DNA of 64,000 nucleotides from Mesorhizobium sp. ORS 3359 (GTDB lineage: Bacteria > Pseudomonadota > Alphaproteobacteria > Rhizobiales > Rhizobiaceae): positions 1 through 64,000 of the forward strand of contig CCNC01000094.1 of the NCBI GenBank assembly GCA_000824845.1, given 5' to 3'. Below are positions 31,578 through 42,490 of the stretch, piece by piece; the first letter of the stretch is position 1, and every line of letters starts with the position of its first letter. The notes under the pieces were generated by a model that was given only the letters and a program-made list of their open reading frames with translations, was not told the origin of the DNA and did no database searches. The position numbers were made by a program, and so were the translations under genes.

Positions 31578-33095
31578 ATGCGCAATGAACTTCTATCGAC
31601 GGCCGAAATGGCCGAGGCGGACAGACTGGCGATCACGGCCGGGCCGCTCGACGGCTACGGTTTGATGCAACGCGCCGGCGAAGCAGTCGCGACCCTTGTG
31701 CTGGCGCGCCACCCGGGCGCGAAGAGGGTGCATGTGCTTTGCGGTCCCGGCAACAATGGTGGCGACGGTTATGTCGTGGCGCGGCTGTTGGCCGAGGCCG
31801 GCGTCGATGTGGCTCTGTGGGCGTTGGGCGAACCGCGGCTAGGCAGCGACGCCGCGCTCGCTGCGGCTGCCTGCACCCTGGAGCGGCGCCCGCTGTCGGC
31901 CCTCGCTCCCGAAGCCGGTTCGCTGGTCGTCGACGCGCTCTTTGGCGCAGGCCTGTCGAAACCGCTATCCGGCGACGCCAAGGCCGCGGTCGACATCCTG
32001 ACAGCGATGAACCTGCCGGTTGTCGCGATCGACCTGCCTTCGGGCGTTTCCGGCGATAGCGGCGAAGTTCTTGGCTCGGCATTTCACGCGGTCCTCACGG
32101 TGACCTTTGCGCGAAAGAAGCCCGGGCACCTGCTGCTGCCGGGCCGCGAGCGATGCGGCGAGATCGTGTTGGCCGATATCGGCATTCGCGACGAGATCAT
32201 CGACGAGATCGCGCCAAGGACCTTCGAGAACCGGCCCGGGCTTTGGATAGCGAACTTTCCGGCGCCGGCGGTCGACGCGCACAAATACAAGCGCGGCCAT
32301 ACGAGCGTCTTTTCGGGCGGACCATCGGCGACCGGCGCGGCGCGGCTGTCGGCGCTGGCGGCCGCAAGAAGCGGGGCAGGGGCCGTCACCGTGCTCTCGC
32401 CGGCAAACGCCATGCAGGTCAACGCGGCGCATCTGACCTCCATCATGCTGCGCAAGGTCGACGCGATCGAGGACGTGCATGACCTGATCGGCGATCGCCG
32501 GCCGTCCAGCTTTGTCCTCGGCCCCGGCTTCGGCATCGGCGACAAGGCGCGCGATTTCACGCTCGCCGTGCTGGCCAGGAAGCGCCAGGACGGCGGCGTC
32601 GAGGGCCTTGTGCTCGACGCCGACGGCATCACGTCCTTTCGCAATGCGGCCTCGACGCTGTTCGAGGCAGCCGGCAAACCAGATGCGCCAGCGTTGATCA
32701 TGACGCCGCATGAGGGTGAGTTCGGCAGGCTGTTCGCGGACATTGCGGGCGACAAGGCTTTGTCGAAGCTGGCCAAGGCGCGCACCGCCGCGCAACGCGC
32801 CAACGCCGTGATTGTCTACAAGGGCGCCGACAGCGTGATCGCCGCGCCGGACGGCCGCGCCGCGATCAACGGCAATGGCGCGCCCTGGCTCGCCACCGCC
32901 GGTTCGGGCGACGTGCTGGCAGGCATCATCGCGGGCTTGCTTGCCCAAGGCATGCCAGCCTTCGAAGCGGCTTGTGCCGGGGTCTGGATCCATGCCGAGG
33001 CTGGCAGCCGTTTCGGGCCAGGCTTGATAGCCGAAGACCTGCCCCTGGCCATGCTGCCGGTTCTTCGCGAACTGCTGCAAGGCACTGCCCGATGA
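31578..33095 (+). CDS. nnr: Bifunctional NAD(P)H-hydrate epimerase / ADP-dependent dehydratase
   Basis: 505 aa from the ATG at 31578 (RNELLSTAEMAEADRLAI). In-frame ATGs at 31485 and 31548 add residues without family similarity. The YjeF N-terminal epimerase domain (about 1-210) has CGPGNNGGDGYVVAR at about residues 55-69. The C-terminal ribokinase-fold dehydratase (about 225-500) has the ATP-site GSGDVLAGIIAGLLAQG. Together they repair damaged, hydrated NAD(P)H. It is divergent from glnB, with no functional link evident. Confidence 0.95.
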   Translation: MRNELLSTAEMAEADRLAITAGPLDGYGLMQRAGEAVATLVLARHPGAKRVHVLCGPGNNGGDGYVVARLLAEAGVDVALWALGEPRLGSDAALAAAACTLERRPLSALAPEAGSLVVDALFGAGLSKPLSGDAKAAVDILTAMNLPVVAIDLPSGVSGDSGEVLGSAFHAVLTVTFARKKPGHLLLPGRERCGEIVLADIGIRDEIIDEIAPRTFENRPGLWIANFPAPAVDAHKYKRGHTSVFSGGPSATGAARLSALAAARSGAGAVTVLSPANAMQVNAAHLTSIMLRKVDAIEDVHDLIGDRRPSSFVLGPGFGIGDKARDFTLAVLARKRQDGGVEGLVLDADGITSFRNAASTLFEAAGKPDAPALIMTPHEGEFGRLFADIAGDKALSKLAKARTAAQRANAVIVYKGADSVIAAPDGRAAINGNGAPWLATAGSGDVLAGIIAGLLAQGMPAFEAACAGVWIHAEAGSRFGPGLIAEDLPLAMLPVLRELLQGTAR

Positions 33096-33114
33096 TTCGG
33101 ACGGGGCTCGTGAT

Positions 33115-34119
33115 TCATTTTTCGGGTGCGGCGTCGGCCAAAGCCGCGAGAACCCGCTCCTCGCTGACACCGCGTGTATCAAGCACCCAGCTCGGCGTCG
33201 AAATCGGCGGCTCGAGATAACGCACCTGATCGTTTACAGGTCCTGTCTCATAAGACCGATTTGATCCGAAGATAAGCACGCATGGTCCGCCCAAGGCTGC
33301 GGCCGCATGGCAGAGGCCCCCATCAACGCCGAGGAAGACGGTCGAGGCGGCGATCTGGCACATGGCGTCGGTCAGTTGCGGTGTCGACGTGAAATCCACC
33401 GCCTCCGGAAGCGCTGCCCGTACCTGCGCGGCGGCCTCGCGTTCTCGTGGGCCGCCGATGAGCCAAACCGACCAGCCGCGCCGGGCGTGATCCTTCGCTA
33501 CCGAGATGAAACGCTCCGCCGGCCATGAGCGGAAGTTGGTGAAAGCGGACGTGTAAAGCGCCAGCGCCGGTCGCGCAGGATCGATCCCGTGCCGGGCGCG
33601 CCAATCGGAAAGCTCTCCGGCCGAAATAGCCATTTGCGGCGCAGGCAACCGCAAACGGTCGGCTGGGTTTTCACCCAGCATCGCGATGGCGCAGACCTGT
33701 TCGTACAATCTGGTCTTGCGCGGACCAAACGCCAGGAAGCTCTTCAGCCATCCGGCAGGCAGGCGGTTGATGATGCCGAACTGGAATTCCCGTGGATAGC
33801 CGATGCGTTCCGGTATGCCGGCCAGCCATGGCACGAGCGCGGCCTTGGTGCTGCTGGTGAGCATATAGGCCGCCCGGTAGTTCTCCTTGCGGATTTCGCG
33901 CGCCAGACCGGCCCGTTGTTTCAGCCCGGGCTTCCAGTGCTTCTCGACAATCCATGTCTTGCGGATATGCGGCATCAGCCGCGCCAGCGGCGCGGCAAGC
34001 GGCGAGGTGGCGACGTCGATCGGATGCCCGGGAAACTTATCGGCCAGAACCTGGATTGCCGAATGGCAACGGATGAAGTCTCCGATCGCCGGCAAGCAGA
34101 AGACGAGGATGGGACGCAA
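33115..34119 (-). CDS. Glycosyltransferase family 9 protein (heptosyltransferase-like; TTG start)
   Basis: 334 aa from a TTG with AAAGGTA upstream. It is organised like WaaC/WaaF: the N-terminal half has PAIGDFIRCHSAIQVL, and the C-terminal half has SAFTNFRSWPAERFISVAKD and the nucleotide-sugar segment FLGVDGGLCHAAAALGGPCV. Family members add heptose or related sugars to lipopolysaccharide core. The acceptor is not determined. It is downstream of a second glycosyltransferase on the same strand, 59 bases apart. Confidence 0.85.
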   Translation of the reverse strand: MRPILVFCLPAIGDFIRCHSAIQVLADKFPGHPIDVATSPLAAPLARLMPHIRKTWIVEKHWKPGLKQRAGLAREIRKENYRAAYMLTSSTKAALVPWLAGIPERIGYPREFQFGIINRLPAGWLKSFLAFGPRKTRLYEQVCAIAMLGENPADRLRLPAPQMAISAGELSDWRARHGIDPARPALALYTSAFTNFRSWPAERFISVAKDHARRGWSVWLIGGPREREAAAQVRAALPEAVDFTSTPQLTDAMCQIAASTVFLGVDGGLCHAAAALGGPCVLIFGSNRSYETGPVNDQVRYLEPPISTPSWVLDTRGVSEERVLAALADAAPEK

Positions 34120-34178
34120 CGGGCGCTACCTTTAGATCCGGAACAATCGCCACCAATGGCTAATATGACGGTGATTTG

Positions 34179-35120
34179 TCACGGAAGCGCTTCGCCATCA
34201 AGGATGCGCGCATAGAGTTCCAGATAGGCCTTCGCCGTCTTCTCGATAGGGAACCTGTCAGCGGCTGACTGGCGGCATCGTTGCGCCGACAGGCCCCCGA
34301 TCTCGGCAAGACCGCGTCCGAACTCCTCGTCGGTTTGGAAGAAGCGCCCGGTATCGGCATCGACGGTTTCCACGAGCGCGCCGCGTGGCGTGGTGAGCAC
34401 GGGAGTGCCGCATAACATCGCCTCCACCTGCGCCATGCCGAACGGCTCTTCCCACGAGATCGGGTTCAGAAATGCCTTTGATTCACCCAGCAGGCGCAGC
34501 TTGTCCTGGCCGTCGATCATGCCATGAAAACGGTAGCGCGCGGAAAGGCTCTTGAAGAACACGCCCTCGCGGCGCGTCTTGCTGCGGCCGAGCAGCTTCC
34601 AGCGCGAGCCGCCGGCGATATCAAGGATGAAGTCGAATTTCCTGGCAAGATCCACCGCGCGGTTCAGCCCCTTTCCGGCGCGCGCGATCGCCGCCATGAA
34701 GAAGAGATGATCATTCTTCGTCGGTGTCAGCCGGTAAGCGTCAACGGGAAACCCGTTGTAGACGAAGGTCTTGCGGCCATGCAGCTCGGCATGACGGGCG
34801 CTGAGGAAGTTCCAGTTGGGCTGCGGCCGCGGATAGTCCGGAAGGTGGCCGTGCTCGGTGTTGAGCGTCGGGTAGGGGACCTCGACTTTCCAGGCGTGGA
34901 GATTGACGATCTGCGTGTCGCGCGGGATCGCCGCCCTGCACTCGGCATCACTGACCGCATGCCTGACCTCGCACATCGGATGCAACGATCCCGGCGCGGC
35001 GATCAGGACGACATGGTGCCCGAGCCTGACCAGTTCGGTGACCAGCCATTCGACCTGGCGCTGCGTGCCGCCATACCCCTTGGCCGGAATAAGGCTCTGA
35101 GCTGCAAGGGTTATGCGCAT
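34179..35120 (-). CDS. Glycosyltransferase family 4 protein
   Basis: 313 aa; GT4 enzymes usually have 340-400. The N-terminus shows a YGGTQRQVEWLVTELVRLGH motif. The C-terminal half has NPISWEEPFGMAQVEAMLCG, with the Glu pair of the EX7E type, and PVLTTPRGALVETV. Such enzymes transfer a sugar from a nucleotide donor in envelope polysaccharide synthesis. It lies between the GT9 gene and the acyl-CoA carboxylase gene, 19 bases from the latter's stop, so it may share its transcript. Confidence 0.85.
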   Translation of the reverse strand: MRITLAAQSLIPAKGYGGTQRQVEWLVTELVRLGHHVVLIAAPGSLHPMCEVRHAVSDAECRAAIPRDTQIVNLHAWKVEVPYPTLNTEHGHLPDYPRPQPNWNFLSARHAELHGRKTFVYNGFPVDAYRLTPTKNDHLFFMAAIARAGKGLNRAVDLARKFDFILDIAGGSRWKLLGRSKTRREGVFFKSLSARYRFHGMIDGQDKLRLLGESKAFLNPISWEEPFGMAQVEAMLCGTPVLTTPRGALVETVDADTGRFFQTDEEFGRGLAEIGGLSAQRCRQSAADRFPIEKTAKAYLELYARILDGEALP

Positions 35121-35139
35121 TTCTTGTCGGCGCGGCTTC

Positions 35140-36672
35140 TCACAACGGGATGTTGTCGTGCTTCTTCCAGGGGTTGTGCATGTCCTTGTTGCGCAGCATG
35201 CGCAGCGCGCGCGCCACCCGGCGCCGCGTCGAATGCGGCATGATCACCTCATCGACATAGCCGCGTTCCGCGGCGACGAAGGGCGACAGGAAGCGATCCT
35301 CGTAAGTCTTTGTATGAGCGGCGATTTTCTCCGGGTCACCGATGTCCTTGCGGTAGATGATCTCGACCGCGCCCCTGGCGCCCATCACGGCGATCTGCGC
35401 CGTCGGCCAGGCATAGTTCATGTCGCCGCGCAGATGCTTCGACGCCATGACGTCGTAAGCCCCGCCATAGGCCTTGCGGGTGATGACGGTGATCTTCGGC
35501 ACGGTCGCTTCGGCATAGGCGAAGAGTAGCTTGGCGCCATGCTTGATCAGCCCGCCATATTCCTGCGCGGTGCCTGGCAGGAAGCCCGGCACGTCGACGA
35601 AGGTAACGATGGGTATCGAAAAACAGTCGCAGAAGCGCACGAAGCGCGCCGCCTTCCGGCTGGCGTCGGAATCGAGCACGCCCGCCAGCACCATCGGCTG
35701 GTTGGCGACGAAGCCCACCGTGCGCCCCTCGACGCGACCGAAGCCGGTGACGATGTTTCTCGCAAAGCTCTGCTGGATTTCGAAGAAATCGCCTTCGTCG
35801 GCGACCTTCAGGATCAGTTCCTTGATGTCATAGGGCTTGTTGGCGTTGTCGGGGATCAGCCGGTCGAGCGACAGATCGTGGTCCGTCACCGACTGGTAGC
35901 ACTCGATCTCGGGGATCTCCGCCGTGTTGGATGCCGGCAGCAGATCGACCAGCCGGCGCATCTGCAGCAGCGCCTCGACATCGTTGTCATAGGCGCCGTC
36001 CGCAATCGAGGATTTGGTGGTGTGGACGGAAGCCCCGCCGAGGCTTTCTGCGGTCACCGTCTCGTTGGTCACCGTCTTCACCACGTCCGGTCCGGTGACG
36101 AACATGTAGGAAGTGTCGCGCACCATGAAGATGAAGTCGGTCATGGCAGGCGAATAGACATCGCCGCCGGCGCAAGGGCCCATGATCAGCGAGATCTGCG
36201 GGATGACGCCCGAGGCCAGCACATTGCGCTGAAAGATCTCGGCATAGCCGCCGAGCGCCGCCACGCCTTCCTGGATGCGCGCGCCGCCTGCGTCATAGAG
36301 GCCGATGATCGGCGCCCGGTTGCGCAGCGCCATCTCCTGCACCTTGATGACCTTCTCGGCATGCGCCTCCGACAGCGAACCGCCGAACACGGTGAAATCC
36401 TTGGCGAAGATATAGACCGGGCGGCCGTTGACCGTGCCCCAGCCGGTGACGACGCCGTCGCCGGCAATCTTGGTCTTCTCCATGCCGAAATCGGTCGAGC
36501 GATGCTCGACATACATGTCGAACTCCTCGAACGAGCCCTCATCGAGGAAGACCTCGATACGCTCGCGGGCGGTGAGCTTGCCCTTCTTGTGCTGCGCCTC
36601 GATACGGTCCTTGCCGCCGCCCATGCGGGCAATCTCGCGGCGGCGTTCGAGCTCCTTCAGCACGTCTTTCAT
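35140..36672 (-). CDS. pccB: Acyl-CoA carboxylase beta subunit (propionyl-CoA carboxylase type)
   Basis: 510 aa from the ATG at 36672 ([20 protein letters not shown]). The open frame continues upstream without conserved sequence. Both carboxyltransferase halves are present: [19 protein letters not shown] and [18 protein letters not shown] in the N-terminal half, then [20 protein letters not shown] and [20 protein letters not shown] in the C-terminal half. It transfers CO2 from biotin to propionyl-CoA to give methylmalonyl-CoA. The biotin-carrying alpha subunit (pccA) is not in the window, and the downstream neighbours are glycosyltransferases. Confidence 0.92.
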   Translation of the reverse strand: MKDVLKELERRREIARMGGGKDRIEAQHKKGKLTARERIEVFLDEGSFEEFDMYVEHRSTDFGMEKTKIAGDGVVTGWGTVNGRPVYIFAKDFTVFGGSLSEAHAEKVIKVQEMALRNRAPIIGLYDAGGARIQEGVAALGGYAEIFQRNVLASGVIPQISLIMGPCAGGDVYSPAMTDFIFMVRDTSYMFVTGPDVVKTVTNETVTAESLGGASVHTTKSSIADGAYDNDVEALLQMRRLVDLLPASNTAEIPEIECYQSVTDHDLSLDRLIPDNANKPYDIKELILKVADEGDFFEIQQSFARNIVTGFGRVEGRTVGFVANQPMVLAGVLDSDASRKAARFVRFCDCFSIPIVTFVDVPGFLPGTAQEYGGLIKHGAKLLFAYAEATVPKITVITRKAYGGAYDVMASKHLRGDMNYAWPTAQIAVMGARGAVEIIYRKDIGDPEKIAAHTKTYEDRFLSPFVAAERGYVDEVIMPHSTRRRVARALRMLRNKDMHNPWKKHDNIPL

Positions 36673-37064
36673 CGCTGGTTCCCCAAAACGGATAAGTGAT
36701 TTGTGGTAATGGCGAGGGCAGGAGAGCGCAAGCACCCTCGTTTCTGTTGCACTGCAACATGACGCCCCTTGCATTTCGGGCCAGACTCGGCCATATGCAG
36801 CGGCATAGGCGCTTGGGCCGGCTTGTCCGGCTTTCTCCACGAATGAGACTGGTTGCGTCTGTTTTCCCTCTTTCAAATCGGCCTCGGTCGATCGGCAAGA
36901 CGGCGAAAAAGCCCCGGGGCATGACGTCCGCGGGCACGACAGCGCAGCCGCGCGGACGTTTCCCGTCCGCCGCCTTGTCGTTTCCTGATATTTGTTTCGA
37001 CGGCAGGTTGCGCCCTGCCGCCATCGACGTTTGCGGCGATTGCGCCGCTTGAAAGAAGATAGAT
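36673..37064. other. Divergent spacer between pccB and the helicase gene
   Basis: 392 bp with no gene that I can support. Near pccB it has a perfect palindrome (36745-36759). Near the helicase it has a GCGGACG-TTTCC-CGTCCGC hairpin (36952-36970) that would fall in a long 5' leader. Helicases of this class are often regulated through such leaders under cold; no cold-shock motif is identified here. Confidence 0.6.
36745..36759. promoter_or_regulatory. Operator candidate upstream of pccB
   Basis: TGTTGCA-C-TGCAACA is a perfect 15-bp palindrome, 73 bp before the pccB start. TGC/GCA palindromes of this kind are recognised by PhaR/AniA regulators of carbon storage in alphaproteobacteria. That match is from memory of the motif and not proven. 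Confidence 0.5.
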
Positions 37065-38519
<1,455 letters not shown>

Positions 38520-38540
38520 GCCCATCAAATCCGATCGAGG

Positions 38541-38571
38541 AACGGCCGGAGCGAATGCTCTGGCCGTTTTT
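38541..38571 (+). terminator. Terminator of the helicase gene
   Basis: AACGGCCGGAGC pairs with GCTCTGGCCGTT around GAAT and ends in a T run. It lies 21 bases after the helicase stop and just before the convergent hydrolase gene. Confidence 0.9.
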
Positions 38572-38575
38572 CGTT

Positions 38576-39565
38576 TCACTGGCCAGATTGCTGCTGCATC
38601 AACGCCTTCACCCAGACCACGATACGCTCCGTTAGAAAGCGTGTGGTCTGCGGCGACAGCACATCGCCAGCGATGACGTGATTGTCCGGATCGCCGGTAT
38701 CGTCGACCGGCACCAGCTCGTGCGGACCGCCCCAGCGCCCGGCGATCTCGCGCGTTCGGTCCGGCCGCACCACCTTGTCGGAATCCGAGAAGATGAACAG
38801 GGCAGGGATCTTTGCCTTCTCGACCGGCGCCCCATAGGCAAGCTCGGTGAGCGCGGCCATCGGCAGCACCGCTTTCATCGGGTATTTGGTCGTCCAGAAT
38901 TTTTCGTGGAGCGCGTTGCGCGCGGGAAAACTGCGCTCCTTGCCGCCGACAAGCTCTGCGATCTGCCTGCCCCAGGGCATGGTCAGCAACTCGGCGCCGG
39001 AGGCCTTGACGCCGAAATTCGGCGAAATGAACGCGATGGCCGCGGCACCGTCGGAAGCACCCGGCTCTGTCGCTGCCCATGCCGCCAGCGAGCCGCCGGT
39101 CGAGGTTCCGATGACGATCACCTTATCGCCGATTTCGCGGCCGATGGCCAAAGCCTCCTCATAGTCGTTGATCCACGCATTGACGCTGCCTTGCGCCATG
39201 GCCGCCCCGTCCTGGCCGTGGCCGGTCAGCCGCGTGTAGAAGAGGTTGGCGTCCAGTTCATCCGCAATGTCGTCCGGCAAGGGGCGGACCTCGCCCTTCG
39301 AGGCGGAAAAGCCATGGATGTAGACGATGGCCAAAGGCGTCTTCGCGTGGACCATCGGATTCGCCCAGATGATCTCCTTGTCGAGCCCGTCGCGGATGTT
39401 GGGCACGGCAGCCTCTTCACGCGCCAGATAGGCCTGCGGATCGTCGCCGATCACCGACGGATCGAAGCGGATTGTGGTATCGACCGGCACGCGGGGGCCT
39501 AGGAAGAAGCCGGCGACCAGGATGACTGCAAGGCCAAGCACCGCCAGCACGATCCGCCGCCCCAT
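38576..39565 (-). CDS. Alpha/beta hydrolase, membrane-anchored
   Basis: 329 aa from the ATG at 39565 (GRRIVLAVLGLAVILVAGFF), with GGAG nine bases upstream; a TTG at 39577 is less likely. It has one N-terminal membrane helix (about residues 3-22), then an alpha/beta hydrolase fold with IVYIHGFSASKGE, the nucleophile elbow GTSTGGS, Asp in FIFSDSDKVV and His in DNHVIAGD. The fold fits a carboxylesterase or lipase. The substrate is unknown. The hydrolase domain probably faces the periplasm. Confidence 0.82.
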   Translation of the reverse strand: MGRRIVLAVLGLAVILVAGFFLGPRVPVDTTIRFDPSVIGDDPQAYLAREEAAVPNIRDGLDKEIIWANPMVHAKTPLAIVYIHGFSASKGEVRPLPDDIADELDANLFYTRLTGHGQDGAAMAQGSVNAWINDYEEALAIGREIGDKVIVIGTSTGGSLAAWAATEPGASDGAAAIAFISPNFGVKASGAELLTMPWGRQIAELVGGKERSFPARNALHEKFWTTKYPMKAVLPMAALTELAYGAPVEKAKIPALFIFSDSDKVVRPDRTREIAGRWGGPHELVPVDDTGDPDNHVIAGDVLSPQTTRFLTERIVVWVKALMQQQSGQ

Positions 39566-39649
39566 TCCAGTCTCCAAGCAATGATTCTCAACCTATGGCC
39601 GTCCCCGCCGGCAGGCAATCGCCGTTTCGCCGGCTTATGTCGCGCCGGT

Positions 39650-40498
39650 TCATGTCGCCTTGTCGCGGGACGGGTCTTTTTTGCCCGCCGGCCTGCGATC
39701 GAAATGCAATGGCCGCCCCCACCAGTGGGTGGTGAGCCCGATGACGAAGCGGCCGATCGGCCGCGGCAGCAGGCCGAGCAGCTTCACCGGCCAGCTTATG
39801 TGATACGGGAAGGTGACTTCGAAGCCGCCCTTCCTGATGCCGCGCGCCATGCGGCGCGACGCGCGATGCACAGGCATGAGGCCCGGCATCGGCAGCTTGT
39901 TCTTTTCGGTCAAAGGTGTGTCGATGAACCCCGGATTGATGACCTGGATGCGGATGTTCATCTTGTCGAAGTCGTATTTCAGCGACTCCGCCAGGATGTT
40001 GATCGCGGCCTTGGTGCCGCCATAGGCCGCCGTTGTCGGCCAGCCGGAATAAGCGGTGACCGATCCGACAAGAACGACATGACCGCGTCCGCGTACGCGC
40101 ATATGCTCGACGACAGGGACCACGCCGTTGACGATGCCGAAATAGTTCACGGCGAAGGAACGATGGAAATCGCGCACGACCAGATTCTCTCCGGGGGTGG
40201 CGATGTAGTTGCCGGCGTTGAAGACGGCAAGCACGATCGGTCCCATCTGTTCCTCGATCGCGGCGGCCGTGCGCGCCATGCCCTGTTCGTCGGTCACGTC
40301 GCAGGGAAAGGACCTCACATGCCCGGACATTTGCGCCGTTTCGACGATCAGTGTGTCGACTGGATCTCCCGGCAGCGACGTCACCGCCACGGCATAGCCT
40401 TGATTGGCGAGATCCTTGGCCAGCGCGCGACCAAGCCCGCTGCTGCCGCCCGTGATCCAGGCGACACCGTCTTTCGGATTAGCCCGGTAGAGTGTCAT
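39650..40498 (-). CDS. Short-chain dehydrogenase/reductase (SDR family)
   Basis: 282 aa from the ATG at 40498 with AGGACACC upstream. Cofactor motif TGGSSGLGRAL (about residues 16-26), NAG in VFNAGNY, and catalytic Ser-Tyr-Lys in GSVTAYSGWP and AAYGGTKAAIN. The family covers many oxidoreductases; the PGFIDTPLTEKNKLP segment suggests a classical SDR with a C-terminal extension of about 40 residues. The substrate is unknown. Confidence 0.88.
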   Translation of the reverse strand: MTLYRANPKDGVAWITGGSSGLGRALAKDLANQGYAVAVTSLPGDPVDTLIVETAQMSGHVRSFPCDVTDEQGMARTAAAIEEQMGPIVLAVFNAGNYIATPGENLVVRDFHRSFAVNYFGIVNGVVPVVEHMRVRGRGHVVLVGSVTAYSGWPTTAAYGGTKAAINILAESLKYDFDKMNIRIQVINPGFIDTPLTEKNKLPMPGLMPVHRASRRMARGIRKGGFEVTFPYHISWPVKLLGLLPRPIGRFVIGLTTHWWGRPLHFDRRPAGKKDPSRDKAT

Positions 40499-40689
40499 AG
40501 GGTGTCCTGCGGATGTTCCGGTTTGCTCTAGCGGCGGAGAATTCGGTTGAAAAGAGCGGTTTTGCACCTGGCACCGAAATGGTCGCGAGCGTTGCACCAT
40601 CCGCAATGCGACTGGACCAGGCAAAATCTTGCCTTGAAACCGCGGCGTCCGGTTTTTAGGGTCTCGCCGCACACATGAAGGAATCCCAC

Positions 40690-41724
40690 ATGCCCCGTTC
40701 AGTGATCGAAGCGATCGGCAACACGCCCCTGATCCGGCTCAACAAGGCTTCGGAAGCGACCGGCTGCGAGATCCTCGGCAAGGCCGAGTTCATGAATCCG
40801 GGGCAATCGGTGAAGGATCGGGCCGGCCTGTTCATCATCCGCGATGCCGAGCAGCGTGGGCTGCTCAAGCCCGGCGGGCTCATCGTCGAAGGCACTGCCG
40901 GCAACACCGGCATCGGCTTGACGCTGGTCGCCAAGGCGCTCGGCTACCGCACCGTGATCGTCATCCCCGACACGCAGAGCCAGGAAAAGAAGGACACGAT
41001 CAAGATCCTGGGCGCGGAGCTCATCGAAGTGCCGGCCGTGCCCTACAAGAACATCAACAACTACATAAAACTGTCCGGCCGGCTTGCCGAGCAGCTGGCG
41101 CGCTCGGAGCCGAACGGCGCGATCTGGGCCAACCAGTTCGACAATGTCGCCAACCGCGACGGTCATATCCGCACGACGGCCGAGGAGATCTGGGCCCAGA
41201 CCGGCGGCAAGGTCGATGGCTTCGTTTCGGCCGTAGGCTCCGGCGGCACGCTCGCCGGTGTCGCGCTGGGGCTAAAGGGCAAGAGCAAGGACGTCAAGAT
41301 CGCGCTCGCCGATCCGCTGGGCGCCGCGCTCTACAGTTTCTACACCAGCGGCGAGTTGAAATCCGACGGCAGCTCGATCACCGAAGGCATCGGGCAGGGC
41401 CGCATCACCGCCAACCTGGAAGGCTTCACGCCGGACTTCTCCTACCAGATCCCGGACGAGGAAGCGTTGCCGATCATCTTCGACCTGATCCAGGAAGAGG
41501 GCCTCTGTGTCGGCGGCTCGACCGGCATCAACATCGCCGGCGCCATCCGGCTGGCGCGCGAGCTCGGACCGGGCCACACCCTCGTGACGATCCTTGCCGA
41601 CTACGGCACGCGCTACCAGTCCAAGCTCTTCAATCCGGAGTTCCTGCGCGGCAAGAACCTTCCGGTGCCAGGCTGGATGGAAGAGAAGGCCGACATTTCC
41701 GTGCCGTTCGAAAAGGTAGCATGA
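40690..41724 (+). CDS. cysK: Cysteine synthase
   Basis: 344 aa from the ATG at 40690, which has AAGGA eight bases upstream. An ATG at 40675 adds five residues that overlap the ribosome binding site. The PLP Lys is in MNPGQSVKDRAG, the substrate loop is EGTAGNTGIG, and the phosphate-binding glycines are in GSGGTLAGVA. It makes cysteine from O-acetylserine and sulfide. It overlaps the tRNA-editing gene by 4 bases. The C-terminal extension to about residue 344 is normal for this longer subclass. Confidence 0.95.
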   Translation: MPRSVIEAIGNTPLIRLNKASEATGCEILGKAEFMNPGQSVKDRAGLFIIRDAEQRGLLKPGGLIVEGTAGNTGIGLTLVAKALGYRTVIVIPDTQSQEKKDTIKILGAELIEVPAVPYKNINNYIKLSGRLAEQLARSEPNGAIWANQFDNVANRDGHIRTTAEEIWAQTGGKVDGFVSAVGSGGTLAGVALGLKGKSKDVKIALADPLGAALYSFYTSGELKSDGSSITEGIGQGRITANLEGFTPDFSYQIPDEEALPIIFDLIQEEGLCVGGSTGINIAGAIRLARELGPGHTLVTILADYGTRYQSKLFNPEFLRGKNLPVPGWMEEKADISVPFEKVA

Positions 41725-42467
41725 TGGCGCACAAGACCGAGGCGCTGTTTCGCGACGACGCCTATCAGACAACGGCCGAGGCCGAGGTTGTCGCCATCAA
41801 CGATCGGGGTGGCATCCTTCTCGACCGCACCATCTTCTACGCCACGTCGGGTGGACAGCCGGGCGATGCCGGCACGCTCGAACGAGCGGACGGCGGCCGC
41901 ATCGCGATCGCCGCCACGATCACCGGCGAGACCAAGGATGAGATCATCCATGTGCCGGCGCCGGAGCAGCTGCTCCCCGCTGTCGGCGAAAGGCTGAAGC
42001 TCTCGATCGACTGGCAGCGGCGGCACCTTCTGATGCGCATGCATACCGCCTGCCACCTGCTGACCGTCGTTTGCCCTTTTCCGATCACCGGAGCGGCGGT
42101 CGCCGAGGACGACAGCCGTGTCGACTTCGATATCCCCGACACCGGCTTCACCAAGGAAGATGTTACGGCCCGGCTGATGGAACTGGTGCGCGCCGATCAT
42201 CCGGTCTTCACCCGGTTGATCACCGACGAAGAGCTCGCCGCCAATCCCGGCCTGGTCAAATCGAAGAACGTCCGCCCGCCGGTCGGCACAGGAAAAATCC
42301 GCCTGGTCTGCATCGGCGACAACGGCTCGGTCGACAGCCAGCCCTGCGGCGGCACGCATGTGAAGTCGACCGGCGAGGTCGGCGAGATTCATATCGGCAA
42401 GATCGAGAAGAAAGGCCGCGAGAACCGCCGCTTCCGCATCCGCTTCGGCCCGATGCCGGCGAACTGA
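41721..42467 (+). CDS. Alanyl-tRNA editing protein (AlaX-M type)
   Basis: 248 aa, starting ATG-ATG at 41721 or 41724. It has the second-additional-domain fold of tRNA synthetases: TIFYATSGGQPGDAG, then HTACH (HxxxH) and CGGTH (CxxxH), the zinc ligands. AlaX removes Ser or Gly wrongly attached to tRNA-Ala. It is coupled to cysK (ATGA overlap) and followed by sseA. Confidence 0.9.
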   Translation: MMAHKTEALFRDDAYQTTAEAEVVAINDRGGILLDRTIFYATSGGQPGDAGTLERADGGRIAIAATITGETKDEIIHVPAPEQLLPAVGERLKLSIDWQRRHLLMRMHTACHLLTVVCPFPITGAAVAEDDSRVDFDIPDTGFTKEDVTARLMELVRADHPVFTRLITDEELAANPGLVKSKNVRPPVGTGKIRLVCIGDNGSVDSQPCGGTHVKSTGEVGEIHIGKIEKKGRENRRFRIRFGPMPAN

Positions 42468-42490
42468 GGCGGGCCAGGGAGAACAAAAAA

